From positions 9,019 to 73,018 of the forward strand of contig CAXBMB010000008.1 in NCBI GenBank assembly GCA_963976695.1: DNA of 64,000 bases, written 5' to 3'. A program made the translations under genes and the position numbers. This DNA is from CAXBMB01 sp963976695 (GTDB lineage Bacteria > Pseudomonadota > Alphaproteobacteria > Kiloniellales > DSM-21159). Positions 8,089 through 16,024 of the stretch are shown here, piece by piece; the first letter of the stretch is position 1, and every line of letters begins with the position of its first letter. A model generated the notes under the pieces. That model was not told the DNA's origin. It made no database searches and was given only the letters and a program-made list of their open reading frames with translations.

Positions 8089-9096
8089 ATGACAAACAAC
8101 CCCGCCGCGTCCAGCGCGACAGCAGGCAAACTCCGTCTCGCCTTCATGGGGACGCCGGATTTCGCCGTTCCCTCGCTTTTGGCCCTGGCCGACGCCGGCC
8201 ATGAAATCGTCTGTGTCTATTCACAGCCCCCCCGGCCGGCCGGGCGGGGCCAAAAGCAGCGCCTCGGCCCGGTGCACGCCGCCGCCGCCGCGCGGGGCTG
8301 GCCGGTGCGCACGCCGGAAAGCCTGAAGACGCCGCAGACCCAACAGGCCTTCGCCGATCTGGAGCTGGATGCCGCCGTGGTGGTGGCCTATGGCCTGATC
8401 CTGCCGCCGGCCATCCTGGCGGCGCCACGGCTCGGCTGCCTGAACGTTCACGCCTCGCTGCTGCCGCGCTGGCGGGGCGCCGCGCCGATTCAGCGGGCGA
8501 TACTGGCCGGAGACGCCGAAAGCGGGGTCACCATCATGCAGATGGACAGCGGACTGGACACCGGCGACATGCTGGCGCAACTGCCGCTGCCGCTGCAGGC
8601 CGAAACCACCGGCGCCAGCCTCCACGATGCGCTTGCAGCAGGCGGCGCGCGCCTGCTGGTTCCCACCCTGGCCGGGCTGAACGCGGGCGCGATTGAGCCG
8701 GTCCCGCAGCCCCAACAGGGCGTGACTTACGCCGCCAAGCTCGACCGGGCCGAGGCGCGGCTGGACTGGTCCAGGCCGGCCGACGCCCTGGAGCGACAGG
8801 TGCGCGCCTTTACGCCCTGGCCCGGCAGCTACTTTGTCCTGGGCGAGGAGCGGATCAAGGTTCTCGAGGCGGAATTGCATGGCGACTCCGGGCCGCCCGG
8901 CCTGGTGCTGGACGATCATCTGACCGTCGCCTGCGGCGCGGGCGCACTTCGACTGATTACCCTGCAGCGCCCGGGCAAGTCCGCGCTGCGCAGCGACGCC
9001 TTGCTGCGCGGCTTCCCGATCCCCGGCGGGCGGCGCCTGCCCCTGCCCGCCGCCGCCGAAACTGAAACCGAAACCGAAACCGAAAAACCCACCTGA
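8089..9096 (+). CDS. fmt: Methionyl-tRNA formyltransferase
   Basis: 335 residues with the start at ATG 8089 (MTNNPAASSATAGKLRLAFMGTPDF); a further upstream ATG at 8053 would add 12 residues without family support. The formyltransferase core includes LAFMGTPDFAVP, the region with conserved Asn, His and Asp around NVHASLLPRWRGAAPIQ, and the C-terminal OB-like domain (AFTPWPGSYF). It formylates Met-tRNA(fMet) with 10-formyl-THF. The last residues (ETETETETEKPT) are encoded by a run of gaaacc hexamers, an oddity not part of the conserved fold. The stop codon shares one base with the truA start (TGATG), indicating translational coupling. Confidence 0.97.
   Translation: MTNNPAASSATAGKLRLAFMGTPDFAVPSLLALADAGHEIVCVYSQPPRPAGRGQKQRLGPVHAAAAARGWPVRTPESLKTPQTQQAFADLELDAAVVVAYGLILPPAILAAPRLGCLNVHASLLPRWRGAAPIQRAILAGDAESGVTIMQMDSGLDTGDMLAQLPLPLQAETTGASLHDALAAGGARLLVPTLAGLNAGAIEPVPQPQQGVTYAAKLDRAEARLDWSRPADALERQVRAFTPWPGSYFVLGEERIKVLEAELHGDSGPPGLVLDDHLTVACGAGALRLITLQRPGKSALRSDALLRGFPIPGGRRLPLPAAAETETETETEKPT
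9056..9089 (+). repeat. GAAACC hexamer repeat at the fmt C-terminus
   Basis: gaaact followed by three gaaacc units and a partial one, in frame, coding Glu-Thr pairs. This is microsatellite-like and prone to length change without frameshift. Confidence 0.7.
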
Positions 9097-9896
9097 TGAG
9101 CCAGTCGCACGCCACGCCCGTTGACCCCCGCAAATCGTCCGCCCCGCTGCCCGACGGCGTCACCCGCTTCCGCCTGGTGATCGAATACGATGGCGGTCCC
9201 TTTCAAGGCTGGCAGCGGCAAAAAGACCATCCTTCGGTGCAGCAATTCCTGGAAGAAGCGGCCGGCAAGCTTTCCGATGGGCCGGTGCTGGTGCAGGGCG
9301 CGGGCCGTACCGACTCAGGCGTTCATGCCACCGGTCAGGTGGCCCATCTGGATCTTGCGCGGCAAATTTCCTGCGACAAGCTGCGCGATGCGCTCAACTT
9401 TCACCTCAAGCCCAATCCGATTTCCATCTTGCTGGTGGAAAGGGCGAACGCGGATTTTCACGCCCGCTTTTCCGCCCGGGGCCGCAGCTACCTCTATCGC
9501 ATCGCCACCCGTCGCGCGCCGCTGGCCTTGGATCGCGGGCGGGCCTGGTCGGTGCCGAGAAAACTCGACATCGCCGCCATGCAGGCCGGCGCGGACCGGC
9601 TGATCGGCCATCATGACTTTACCTCTTTTCGCGCCACCCACTGTCAGGCCCGCACGCCGATGAAGACCCTGGATGTGATGAAGCTGGAGCAGCAGGGTAG
9701 CGAAATTCACGTGATCGCCTCCTCCCGCTCCTTTCTGCATCATCAGGTCCGCAACATGGTCGGCACCTTGAAGCTGGTGGGCGAGGGAAAGTGGACGCCA
9801 GACGACGTCAGCGCGGCGTTGCGCGCCCGAGATCGGAGCGCCGGCGGCCCCACGGCGCCGGCCCACGGCCTCTATCTGACCGCGGTGGCCTACTGA
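9096..9896 (+). CDS. truA: tRNA pseudouridine(38-40) synthase TruA
   Basis: 266 residues from ATG 9096, overlapping the fmt stop by one base. The catalytic motif GAGRTDSGVHATGQ has the nucleophilic Asp73. Other family marks are RLVIEYDGGPFQGWQRQ, ARFSARGRSYLYRI and the C-terminal SFLHHQVRNMVGTL. TruA isomerises uridines 38-40 in the anticodon stem-loop. It is the third gene of def-fmt-truA. The N-terminus is about 20 residues longer than the E. coli protein. Sequence and length are otherwise ordinary. Confidence 0.97.
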   Translation: MSQSHATPVDPRKSSAPLPDGVTRFRLVIEYDGGPFQGWQRQKDHPSVQQFLEEAAGKLSDGPVLVQGAGRTDSGVHATGQVAHLDLARQISCDKLRDALNFHLKPNPISILLVERANADFHARFSARGRSYLYRIATRRAPLALDRGRAWSVPRKLDIAAMQAGADRLIGHHDFTSFRATHCQARTPMKTLDVMKLEQQGSEIHVIASSRSFLHHQVRNMVGTLKLVGEGKWTPDDVSAALRARDRSAGGPTAPAHGLYLTAVAY

Positions 9897-9943
9897 ACGC
9901 GGCGCGGGCGTCTTATCAGGTGAGCCGATCCGCCGCCGCTTCC

Positions 9944-10192
9944 CTATTCGCCGGTGAGCGACCACAGCGTCGACACGCCAGGCGCTGAGGTCTTTGCTCC
10001 CGCGCCTTGGCTTTCGCCAGGCGCTGAGGTCTTTGCTCCCGCGCCTTGGCTTTCGCCAGGCGCTGCCAAGGCATAGCTGGAGAGCACCGCCAGCGCCAGA
10101 ATCGCCAGGGCGAGCACGACCGCGACCGGAATAATTCTGGGCGTATGGCTTTTGGACTGACAGTTCGACGGCGTCTTGCCGAATTGACGCAT
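9944..10192 (-). CDS. Putative small secreted peptide with 13-residue tandem repeat
   Basis: An 82-residue reading frame from ATG 10192 (MRQFGKTPSNCQSKSH). It has a basic start, a strong hydrophobic segment (PVAVVLALAILALAVLSSYA) and an ALA-like cleavage site, followed by two copies of a 13-residue unit (APGESQGAGAKTS) and a short tail. This looks like a signal peptide plus a Gly/Ser-rich secreted tail. No homologue is recognised. Evidence against it is the GC-rich setting where open frames are common and a repeat that is also exact at DNA level, which does not prove coding. It is convergent with truA, whose end lies 47 bp away. Confidence 0.42.
   Translation of the reverse strand: MRQFGKTPSNCQSKSHTPRIIPVAVVLALAILALAVLSSYALAAPGESQGAGAKTSAPGESQGAGAKTSAPGVSTLWSLTGE
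9983..10060. repeat. 39-bp direct tandem repeat, two copies
   Basis: Two identical 39-bp units (9983-10021 and 10022-10060) with partial copies at both edges (cgccagg before, cgctg after). The length is a multiple of three, so the minus-strand frame stays open. Confidence 0.95.
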
Positions 10193-10320
10193 GACTATTT
10201 CCAGCTGATTGAACCTGACGGCGACAGACCAAAAGGTGGGGCCTTGGCCGGGCAATACAAGGTCCAGCCCACCGGGCGGCCGCCGCTTTCCAGCCCAAGC
10301 GGCCGCAGGGCAGCTTTGCG

Positions 10321-10893
10321 TCAGGCCAGCGCGCTCTGCACCAGCACCGAAATAGCGATTTCCAGAATCAGCGCCAGCACCGTAACGCCGGCGGCGGCCA
10401 TCCCCGACAGGTTCAACAGGGTGCGGGCGATCTGCCAGCTGTAGGCCAAAACCGCCAGCGCGGCGGCCAGCTCCAAAAAGGCGACAAGCCCATCGGACAG
10501 CGCCCCGGAGGCCACCAACAGCGCCAACGGCAAGTAGAGCGCGATGATCAGCACCTGCGCCCAGTTGAAACCAGTGATAAATCGCCAAATCAGCTGCTGC
10601 CGGTTCAGCAGCTCGGCCAGATGGATCATCACCACCGGAAAAGCCGTCCAGGTGATGACGTAGGCAAGGAATTGCAACAGTATCAGGGCGAGGCCGTCGA
10701 CGTCGCCGTGACGCGCCGGCAAGAGCTGCAAAATCAGATGACCGGGCGCGACCAGCACCGCCGCGAAGAAGGAGCGCCAGCAGGCCGCCCGATCCGCGCC
10801 GAAGTAGGAAACAGCCTGAGGATCAAGCAGCAGCAATCGCCACGCCCCGTAGAGCGCATAGACCACTTCCCGCAAAGAAGGCACGAAGGTCAC
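10321..10893 (-). CDS. Multi-pass membrane protein of unknown function
   Basis: 190 residues from ATG 10893 (MTFVPSLREVVYALYGAWRLLLLDPQ). About five hydrophobic helices can be placed around 45-60, 70-95, 112-135, 138-160 and 165-188. The N-terminal region to residue 40 is amphipathic and cytosolic-like. I do not recognise a named family; a Yip1-like or general inner-membrane protein is possible. It sits behind truA on the opposite strand, at the point where the housekeeping gene order is interrupted by the catabolic cassette. The coding character is convincing (a long hydrophobic frame with ordinary codon use); the function is unknown. Confidence 0.8.
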   Translation of the reverse strand: MTFVPSLREVVYALYGAWRLLLLDPQAVSYFGADRAACWRSFFAAVLVAPGHLILQLLPARHGDVDGLALILLQFLAYVITWTAFPVVMIHLAELLNRQQLIWRFITGFNWAQVLIIALYLPLALLVASGALSDGLVAFLELAAALAVLAYSWQIARTLLNLSGMAAAGVTVLALILEIAISVLVQSALA

Positions 10894-11061
10894 CGGGCCA
10901 CCACTCCCCTTACTTTGTTGCGGCGCGCGCCGCCGACTCCGGGAACATGCTATCGCGGATAAGCCGGGGAAATCACCTGTTAAGACACTGACAGTGCGGA
11001 TTATTTCCCACCCCGTCGCCGTCTGCGCCCGCCCGCCTGGTTCGCGCCGCCGGCGCCGAGC

Positions 11062-11880
11062 TCATCCCAGACGCGGATCACAGAGCCGATCGCTGAACAC
11101 ACGCGGCTGCAAACCCGCCTGAAACCAGGACAGGAAGCTGTAAATGGAATAGACCGGCAAGCCATAGGCCTGACGCAGATCCGCGGCGTAGGGCACCATG
11201 TTGGTGCACTCCAGAACGAACGCGCCGACCTCGGGATGCCGAGCCCGCATCCGCGCCCCGGCGTCGAGGAGATCCTGCCGGGCCAAGGTGACGTTGAGGG
11301 TCAATTCATCCTCCAGAATCGCCCGGGTAAACTCCCTGCCCTGGTCGGTGCCAACGATCGGCGTGTTGACGTCGACTCCGGCAAGCCGCAGGTGGTCGGC
11401 CGACAGGGAGCTTTCGGAAATCGTCAGGATTCCGACCTTTTGGCCCGCCGGCAGCAGGCGTTCGACGAACGGCGCCTGCATCAGCGACGATGTCGCCACC
11501 GGCACGCCGCAGGCCTGGGCCAACTCGTCCTGAAACAGCGATAGAAAACCACAGTTGGTGGTGATGCCGTCGACCCCATCGGCGACCAACTCGCGCGCCG
11601 CCGCCACGAAGGCGTCGCGCAACCCCACCGCGCCCTGGCGCACCACCTTGTCGGGCGAGGCCCCCCGCACCACCCGGTAGAGCACCGGAAAGGGCCAGGT
11701 TTGCGCATTGCCGATATCGCCGGGAATGCGCGGAAAACGGGTCTCCAACATCAGGATTCCGACCGCCGCGCCATACAGGGTCTTGCCGCCTCTGGCGATT
11801 TGCGGGGCGATTTTCGGGTCCAGGCCGGCGGCGGCGGAAACAGGCGCGGGTGTGCTGGCGGACGGAGGTGATGATGACAT
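11062..11880 (-). CDS. Aspartate/glutamate racemase-family enzyme
   Basis: 272 residues. The two catalytic cysteines of the PLP-independent Asp/Glu/hydantoin racemase superfamily are both present, in GITTNCGF (Cys110) and FVLECTNM (Cys225), each at the end of a beta strand as expected. Fold-mates include aspartate and glutamate racemases, maleate isomerase and arylmalonate decarboxylase; which reaction is catalysed cannot be told. It follows the FCD-type regulator by 58 bp on the same strand and is divergent from the ThDP-enzyme/flavoprotein/TRAP genes, so it probably epimerises or isomerises the imported acid or an intermediate. An Ala/Pro/Ser-rich N-terminal 20 residues precede the fold. 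Confidence 0.88.
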   Translation of the reverse strand: MSSSPPSASTPAPVSAAAGLDPKIAPQIARGGKTLYGAAVGILMLETRFPRIPGDIGNAQTWPFPVLYRVVRGASPDKVVRQGAVGLRDAFVAAARELVADGVDGITTNCGFLSLFQDELAQACGVPVATSSLMQAPFVERLLPAGQKVGILTISESSLSADHLRLAGVDVNTPIVGTDQGREFTRAILEDELTLNVTLARQDLLDAGARMRARHPEVGAFVLECTNMVPYAADLRQAYGLPVYSIYSFLSWFQAGLQPRVFSDRLCDPRLG

Positions 11881-11938
11881 GGGAACACCTTTTCTCGAAC
11901 GGCTTGCTCACCAAACACGGCGGCGATGAGGAAGAGAG

Positions 11939-12661
11939 TCAATGGGGCGGGGTTGGAACATAAAGGCGGGAAAAGCCTTCCCGCACGGCGAGGGTGATCT
12001 GGTCCAGGCGCTTTTCGATGTGGCCGCGCAACAGCGCCACCGCCGCCTCGGCGTCGCGCTGTCGCAAGGCCGCCAGAAGCGCGCGGTGTTCGGCCTGGGT
12101 TTTCTCGCGCCGCTGCTCCATATCAATCCACCGAACAAAACGAATGCGGGTGTTGAGATTGCGCAGGATCCGCAGCATTTCCGCGTTGCCGCTGGCCCGG
12201 ACCAACTGCTCGTGAAAAAACTCGTCATAGTCGACCAGTACCCGCGGGTCGCGCCCTTCCGGCGCTGACCTGGTGCGATGGAGAAAGGCCTCCAACTCAT
12301 CCAGGGCCGCATCGCTGATCCTCGCGCAGGCCAGGCGAACGGCGGCCTCTTCCAGCGCCACGCGGGTCTGGTACAGGTCGAAAACCTCCTTGGGGTCGAG
12401 TTGGCGGCAAAAAAATCCCCGGCCCTGCTCAAACACCAGCAGGCCCTCCGAGGTCAGCCGGTTCAGGGCCTCGCGCAGCGGCGTGCGGCTGGCCCCCAGC
12501 GACTTGGCCAAGGTCACCTCGTTCACCCGCTCCCCGGGCTTTAGGTCAAACGCCACCGCCATGCTTTTCACGGATCTGTAGAGCCGGTCAACCTGGCTTT
12601 CGGTGGCTTGGGTGTCGCTCTGCAACGTCAACTGCCTGTCGCTTTCATACCGCTTCTTCAT
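11939..12661 (-). CDS. GntR-family regulator with FCD ligand domain
   Basis: 240 residues. The N-terminal winged helix contains the GntR signature (LAKSLGASRTPLREALNRL, about residues 51-69) and a wing ending near residue 85. The C-terminal all-helical FCD domain has the usual metal-binding set Asp146, His150, His192 and His214. FCD regulators typically bind organic or sugar acids and repress a neighbouring catabolic operon. Its start faces the ThDP-enzyme gene across about 200 bp that contain a TTGACA box and an ATACAA-AA-TTGTAT palindrome, a sensible operator. It is followed by the racemase-family gene on the same strand. Confidence 0.93.
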   Translation of the reverse strand: MKKRYESDRQLTLQSDTQATESQVDRLYRSVKSMAVAFDLKPGERVNEVTLAKSLGASRTPLREALNRLTSEGLLVFEQGRGFFCRQLDPKEVFDLYQTRVALEEAAVRLACARISDAALDELEAFLHRTRSAPEGRDPRVLVDYDEFFHEQLVRASGNAEMLRILRNLNTRIRFVRWIDMEQRREKTQAEHRALLAALRQRDAEAAVALLRGHIEKRLDQITLAVREGFSRLYVPTPPH

Positions 12662-12723
12662 CCCGCTTCGCGCCGGGCTGATGCCGCGCCGCCGCTGCTT
12701 CTACTTGCCTCCTTTTAAGGCAC

Positions 12724-12760
12724 TTGACAAGATAAACAAAATACAAAATTGTATGCAGAA
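12724..12760 (+). promoter_or_regulatory. Divergent promoter with FCD/GntR operator candidate
   Basis: TTGACA at 12724-12729 with AT-rich DNA after it (TTGTAT at 12749-12754 is a possible -10 box, 19-bp spacing). Overlapping it, ATACAA (12741-12746), aa, TTGTAT (12749-12754) forms a perfect inverted repeat in the TTGTAT/ATACAA vocabulary known for FCD-type GntR operators. It lies between the regulator and the ThDP-enzyme gene. Confidence 0.6.
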
Positions 12761-12863
12761 TTATATTCAGGTCGGCGTTTCCCCCCTGTTGATGACCAAA
12801 CGCCCGCCTCTGTCCCAACCCGACGCGCCGCAAGTCCAGCGCGTCCAGCCAGGAAGCCCCCCA

Positions 12864-14558
12864 ATGAGCGGCAATGACATGACCGGCGCCGAAGCCTTGG
12901 TCCGCCTGTTACAGCACCACGGCGTCAGCCATATTTTCGGCCTCTGCGGCGACACCTCCTTGCCCTTCTATGACGCGCTGCATCGCCTGGACCACGGCAT
13001 GACGCACATCCTGACCCGCGACGAGCGCTGCGCCGCCTATATGGCCGACGGCTACGCCCGGATCAGCGGCAAGGTCGGAGTCTGCGAGGGACCCAGCGGC
13101 GGCGGGGCGACCTACATCGCGCCGGGGCTGATCGAAGCCAATGATTCCTCCGTGCCGATCCTGGCCATCACCACCGATGTCGCGGTGTCGTCGCGCGGGC
13201 GCTACCCCCTGACCGAGCTGGATCAAAAGGCGCTGTTCCAGCCCTTGACCAAATGGAACGGGGTGATCGATCGGGCCGAGCTGCTGCCCAACATGGTTCG
13301 CTCCGCCTTTCGGGCCATGACCACCGGCCGGCCAGGTTCCGCCCATCTCTGCTTGCCCTATGACGTACAAAAGGCCGCCGTCGATCCGCAGGACATCTGG
13401 GCGCAGCCGGAACTGAGCCGCTATCCGGCCTGGCGCAGCGGCGGCGACCCGCTGGCGGTGGAAGCGGCGCTTGATGCGCTGCTCGCCGCCAAGAACCCGG
13501 TGGTGATCTGCGGCGGCGGGGTGGTTCTTTCCGGCGCGGAAGGCGAACTGGACAAGCTGGCGACCCGCCTCAATCTCACCGTGGCCACCACCATCAGCGG
13601 CCAGGGATCGCTGGCCGACAGCCACCCCAACTGCCTGGGGGTGGTGGGCTCCAACGGCGGCGTGCCGGCGACCCGCCAGGTGGTGGAAGAGGCCGATCTG
13701 GTCGTCTTTCTCGGCTGCCGGGCCGGGTCGGTGACCACCGAGCGCTGGCGCTTTCCCGGGCCGGGCGTGCCGGCGGTGCATTTCGACAGCGACCCGCAGG
13801 TGATCTCGGCGGCCTATCAAACCGCCGTGGCGGTGGTCGGCGACCTGCAGCTGTCGCTTTCCGCCCTCAACCGCCTGCTGGCGGAAAACCAGGATCTGAC
13901 GGCGGACTTTGGCGGCCGAACCCGCGTGGCGGCGGCCAAGCAGGAAAAATTCAGCGCCTTCAACGCCCTGGCAGCCAGCAGCCAAACCCCGATCCGACCG
14001 GAGCGGGTGGTGCGCGAACTCAACCGGCTGCTGCCCAGTGATTCGATCATTGTCGCCGACCCCGGCACGCCCTGCCCCTACTTCGCCGGGTTTTATAACT
14101 TCGACCAGCCCGGCCGCCGCTTTATTTCCAACCGCGCCCACGGCGCCCTGGGCTACTCGCTTTCCGCCGCCATGGGGGCGCACTACGCCCGGCCCGGCGC
14201 CAAGACCGTCGCGGTCATGGGGGATGGCTCGTTCGGCTTTACCGCCGGCGAATTGGAAACCGTGGCGCGCAAGCAGTTGCCGATCACCTTTCTGGTCTTC
14301 TCCAACGCGGTGTACGGCTGGATCAAGGCCGGACAGAAAACCGGTTTTGAGGAACGCTATTTCTCGGTCGACTTCTCCCGCACGGATCATGCCGCCGTGG
14401 CGGCCGCCTATGGTATCAAATCCTGGCGGGTGGAGGATCCCGACGACCTGCCCAGGGTTCTGGCGGCGGCGACCGAGCACGCAGGGCCAACCCTGGTGGA
14501 TGTGATCGCCCAACCGCTGCAGGACGCCCAGGCGCCGGTCAGCGAGTGGATCGCCTAG
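12864..14558 (+). CDS. Thiamine-diphosphate-dependent enzyme, acetolactate-synthase-like
   Basis: 564 residues from ATG 12864, chosen because aggaag lies 7 bp upstream and the fold begins at once (NDMTGAEALVRLLQHHGVSHIFG). Domain order is that of ThDP decarboxylases and carboligases: N-terminal PYR domain with activating Glu54 (TRDERCAAYMADGYAR), central NAD/FAD-like domain (KNPVVICGGGVVLSG), and C-terminal PP domain with the cofactor motif GDGSFGF (453-459) and Asn481. Acetolactate synthase, sulfoacetaldehyde acetyltransferase and 2-oxo-acid decarboxylases all look like this. Next to a flavin amino-acid oxidase and a TRAP importer, decarboxylation or carboligation of a 2-oxo acid in a catabolic route is more likely than valine synthesis. 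No small regulatory subunit is adjacent. Confidence 0.9.
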   Translation: MSGNDMTGAEALVRLLQHHGVSHIFGLCGDTSLPFYDALHRLDHGMTHILTRDERCAAYMADGYARISGKVGVCEGPSGGGATYIAPGLIEANDSSVPILAITTDVAVSSRGRYPLTELDQKALFQPLTKWNGVIDRAELLPNMVRSAFRAMTTGRPGSAHLCLPYDVQKAAVDPQDIWAQPELSRYPAWRSGGDPLAVEAALDALLAAKNPVVICGGGVVLSGAEGELDKLATRLNLTVATTISGQGSLADSHPNCLGVVGSNGGVPATRQVVEEADLVVFLGCRAGSVTTERWRFPGPGVPAVHFDSDPQVISAAYQTAVAVVGDLQLSLSALNRLLAENQDLTADFGGRTRVAAAKQEKFSAFNALAASSQTPIRPERVVRELNRLLPSDSIIVADPGTPCPYFAGFYNFDQPGRRFISNRAHGALGYSLSAAMGAHYARPGAKTVAVMGDGSFGFTAGELETVARKQLPITFLVFSNAVYGWIKAGQKTGFEERYFSVDFSRTDHAAVAAAYGIKSWRVEDPDDLPRVLAAATEHAGPTLVDVIAQPLQDAQAPVSEWIA

Positions 14559-14634
14559 CCGGTGTTCGGCTGACAAAGCCGCGCCGAACGGGGCGCGCAA
14601 ACCGGTAAAAAAGCTGGAACAGAGACAGGCAACC

Positions 14635-15939
14635 ATGGTCGCAACCCCTCACCAAACCAACCCCGGCACCGGGCGCTACGACGCCCTGGTGGTCGGCGCC
14701 GGTATGATCGGCGTCGCCAGCGCGCTGCAACTGCAGCGCCGCGGCCTGCGTGTCGCCCTGGTTGACCGGGCAGCGCCGGGCGACGGGGGGGCGACGTTCG
14801 GCAACGGGGCGATCCTGGCGGCCTCCTCGGTGGTGCCGGTAACCACGCCCGGTCTATGGAAAAAGGCGCCGCGCATGCTGCTGGACAAGGACGGCGCGCT
14901 GTTTCTGCGCTGGTCCTATCTGCCCCGCTTGCTGCCCTGGCTGAAAGACTACCTCAGCCACTGTGACCCCGCGAAGGTGCAGCACATCGCCCGGCATCTG
15001 TTCCCGCTGATCGGCGACAGCCTGGACGAACACCGGGCCTTGGCCGTCGGCACCGCCGCCGCGGCGTCGATCCATCCGTCAAAATATCTTTTCGTCTATC
15101 GCGACCGCGCCGCCTTCGACAGCGACGCCTACGGCTGGCAACTGCGCGCCGACCTGGGTATTGGCTGGGAACTGCACGAGGGTCAGGCAGCCCGCGCCCT
15201 CGAGCCCGATATCAACCCGCTGTATCGCTGCCTTGTCGCGCTGACCGACCAGCACGGCTACATCGACCTACCCGACCGCTATGTGAAGGAACTGGCCCAG
15301 GCGTTCCAGACCCTGGGCGGCGTCCTCCACCAAGAAGAGGTCACCGGCTTTCTGCGCCAAGACCAGCAGCCGGACGGCCGGCTTTGCGGCGTCACCACCA
15401 AGGGCGGCGCGTCGGGTGGGGCGATCCACGCCGACAAGCTGGTGATCGCGGCAGGGGCCTGGTCGGCCGAGCTGTTGCGTCCGCTGGGCATCAAGATCCG
15501 GCTGGAAAGCGAGCGCGGTTACCACATTCAACTCAGTCAACCCTCGGTAACGGTTCGGCATCCGCTGATGATCGCCGACAGCAAGTTTGTCGTCACGCCG
15601 ATGACGTCGGGACTGCGCCTTGCCGGGCTGGTTGAATTCGGCGGCTTGACGGCCGGCCCCAGCAAGGCCCCGATCGACCTTCTCCTGCGGCGCGCCAAGG
15701 TGCTGTTTCCGGGTCTCGACTTTGCTTCCTACAGCGCATGGATGGGCCATCGGCCGGCGCCCAGCGACAGCCTGCCGGTGTTGGGGCCAACCCAGCGCCA
15801 CCCCAACCTCTATCTCGCCTTCGGCCATCACCACGTGGGCCTGACGGCGGGGCCGAAAACCGGACGCCTGCTCGCCGAGGCGATGACCGGACAAGACCGG
15901 AGTTTCGATTTTTCCCCCTATCGCCCGGAGCGATTTTAG
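14635..15939 (+). CDS. DadA-like FAD-dependent amino acid dehydrogenase/oxidase
   Basis: 434 residues from ATG 14635. The FAD-binding loop GAGMIG lies at residues 21-26 with the acidic end of strand 2 at VDRAAPG. The following GGATFGNGAILAASSVVPV and GLWKKAPRMLL match the D-amino-acid dehydrogenase DadA group of the DAO superfamily, and the C-terminus has HRPAPSDSLPVLGP and HHHVGLTAGP, as in these enzymes. It should oxidise an amino acid (often D- or N-substituted) to the 2-oxo acid. It sits 76 bp after the ThDP-enzyme gene and before the TRAP genes, consistent with a pathway in which its product is handed to the ThDP enzyme. The substrate is unknown. Confidence 0.9.
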   Translation: MVATPHQTNPGTGRYDALVVGAGMIGVASALQLQRRGLRVALVDRAAPGDGGATFGNGAILAASSVVPVTTPGLWKKAPRMLLDKDGALFLRWSYLPRLLPWLKDYLSHCDPAKVQHIARHLFPLIGDSLDEHRALAVGTAAAASIHPSKYLFVYRDRAAFDSDAYGWQLRADLGIGWELHEGQAARALEPDINPLYRCLVALTDQHGYIDLPDRYVKELAQAFQTLGGVLHQEEVTGFLRQDQQPDGRLCGVTTKGGASGGAIHADKLVIAAGAWSAELLRPLGIKIRLESERGYHIQLSQPSVTVRHPLMIADSKFVVTPMTSGLRLAGLVEFGGLTAGPSKAPIDLLLRRAKVLFPGLDFASYSAWMGHRPAPSDSLPVLGPTQRHPNLYLAFGHHHVGLTAGPKTGRLLAEAMTGQDRSFDFSPYRPERF

Positions 15940-16024
15940 GGCAAGACTCTTCGCCTCGAATAAAAGGCGGATCACTAGCGTGCAAACGAAACCGTCTAAC
16001 GAAACCAGAACAGGGATTGGCAAA

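Noticed and set aside
12909..14636. 575-codon minus-strand frame opposite the ThDP-enzyme gene
   Set aside because: Shadow frame caused by GC-rich third positions; the plus strand has all the ThDP motifs.
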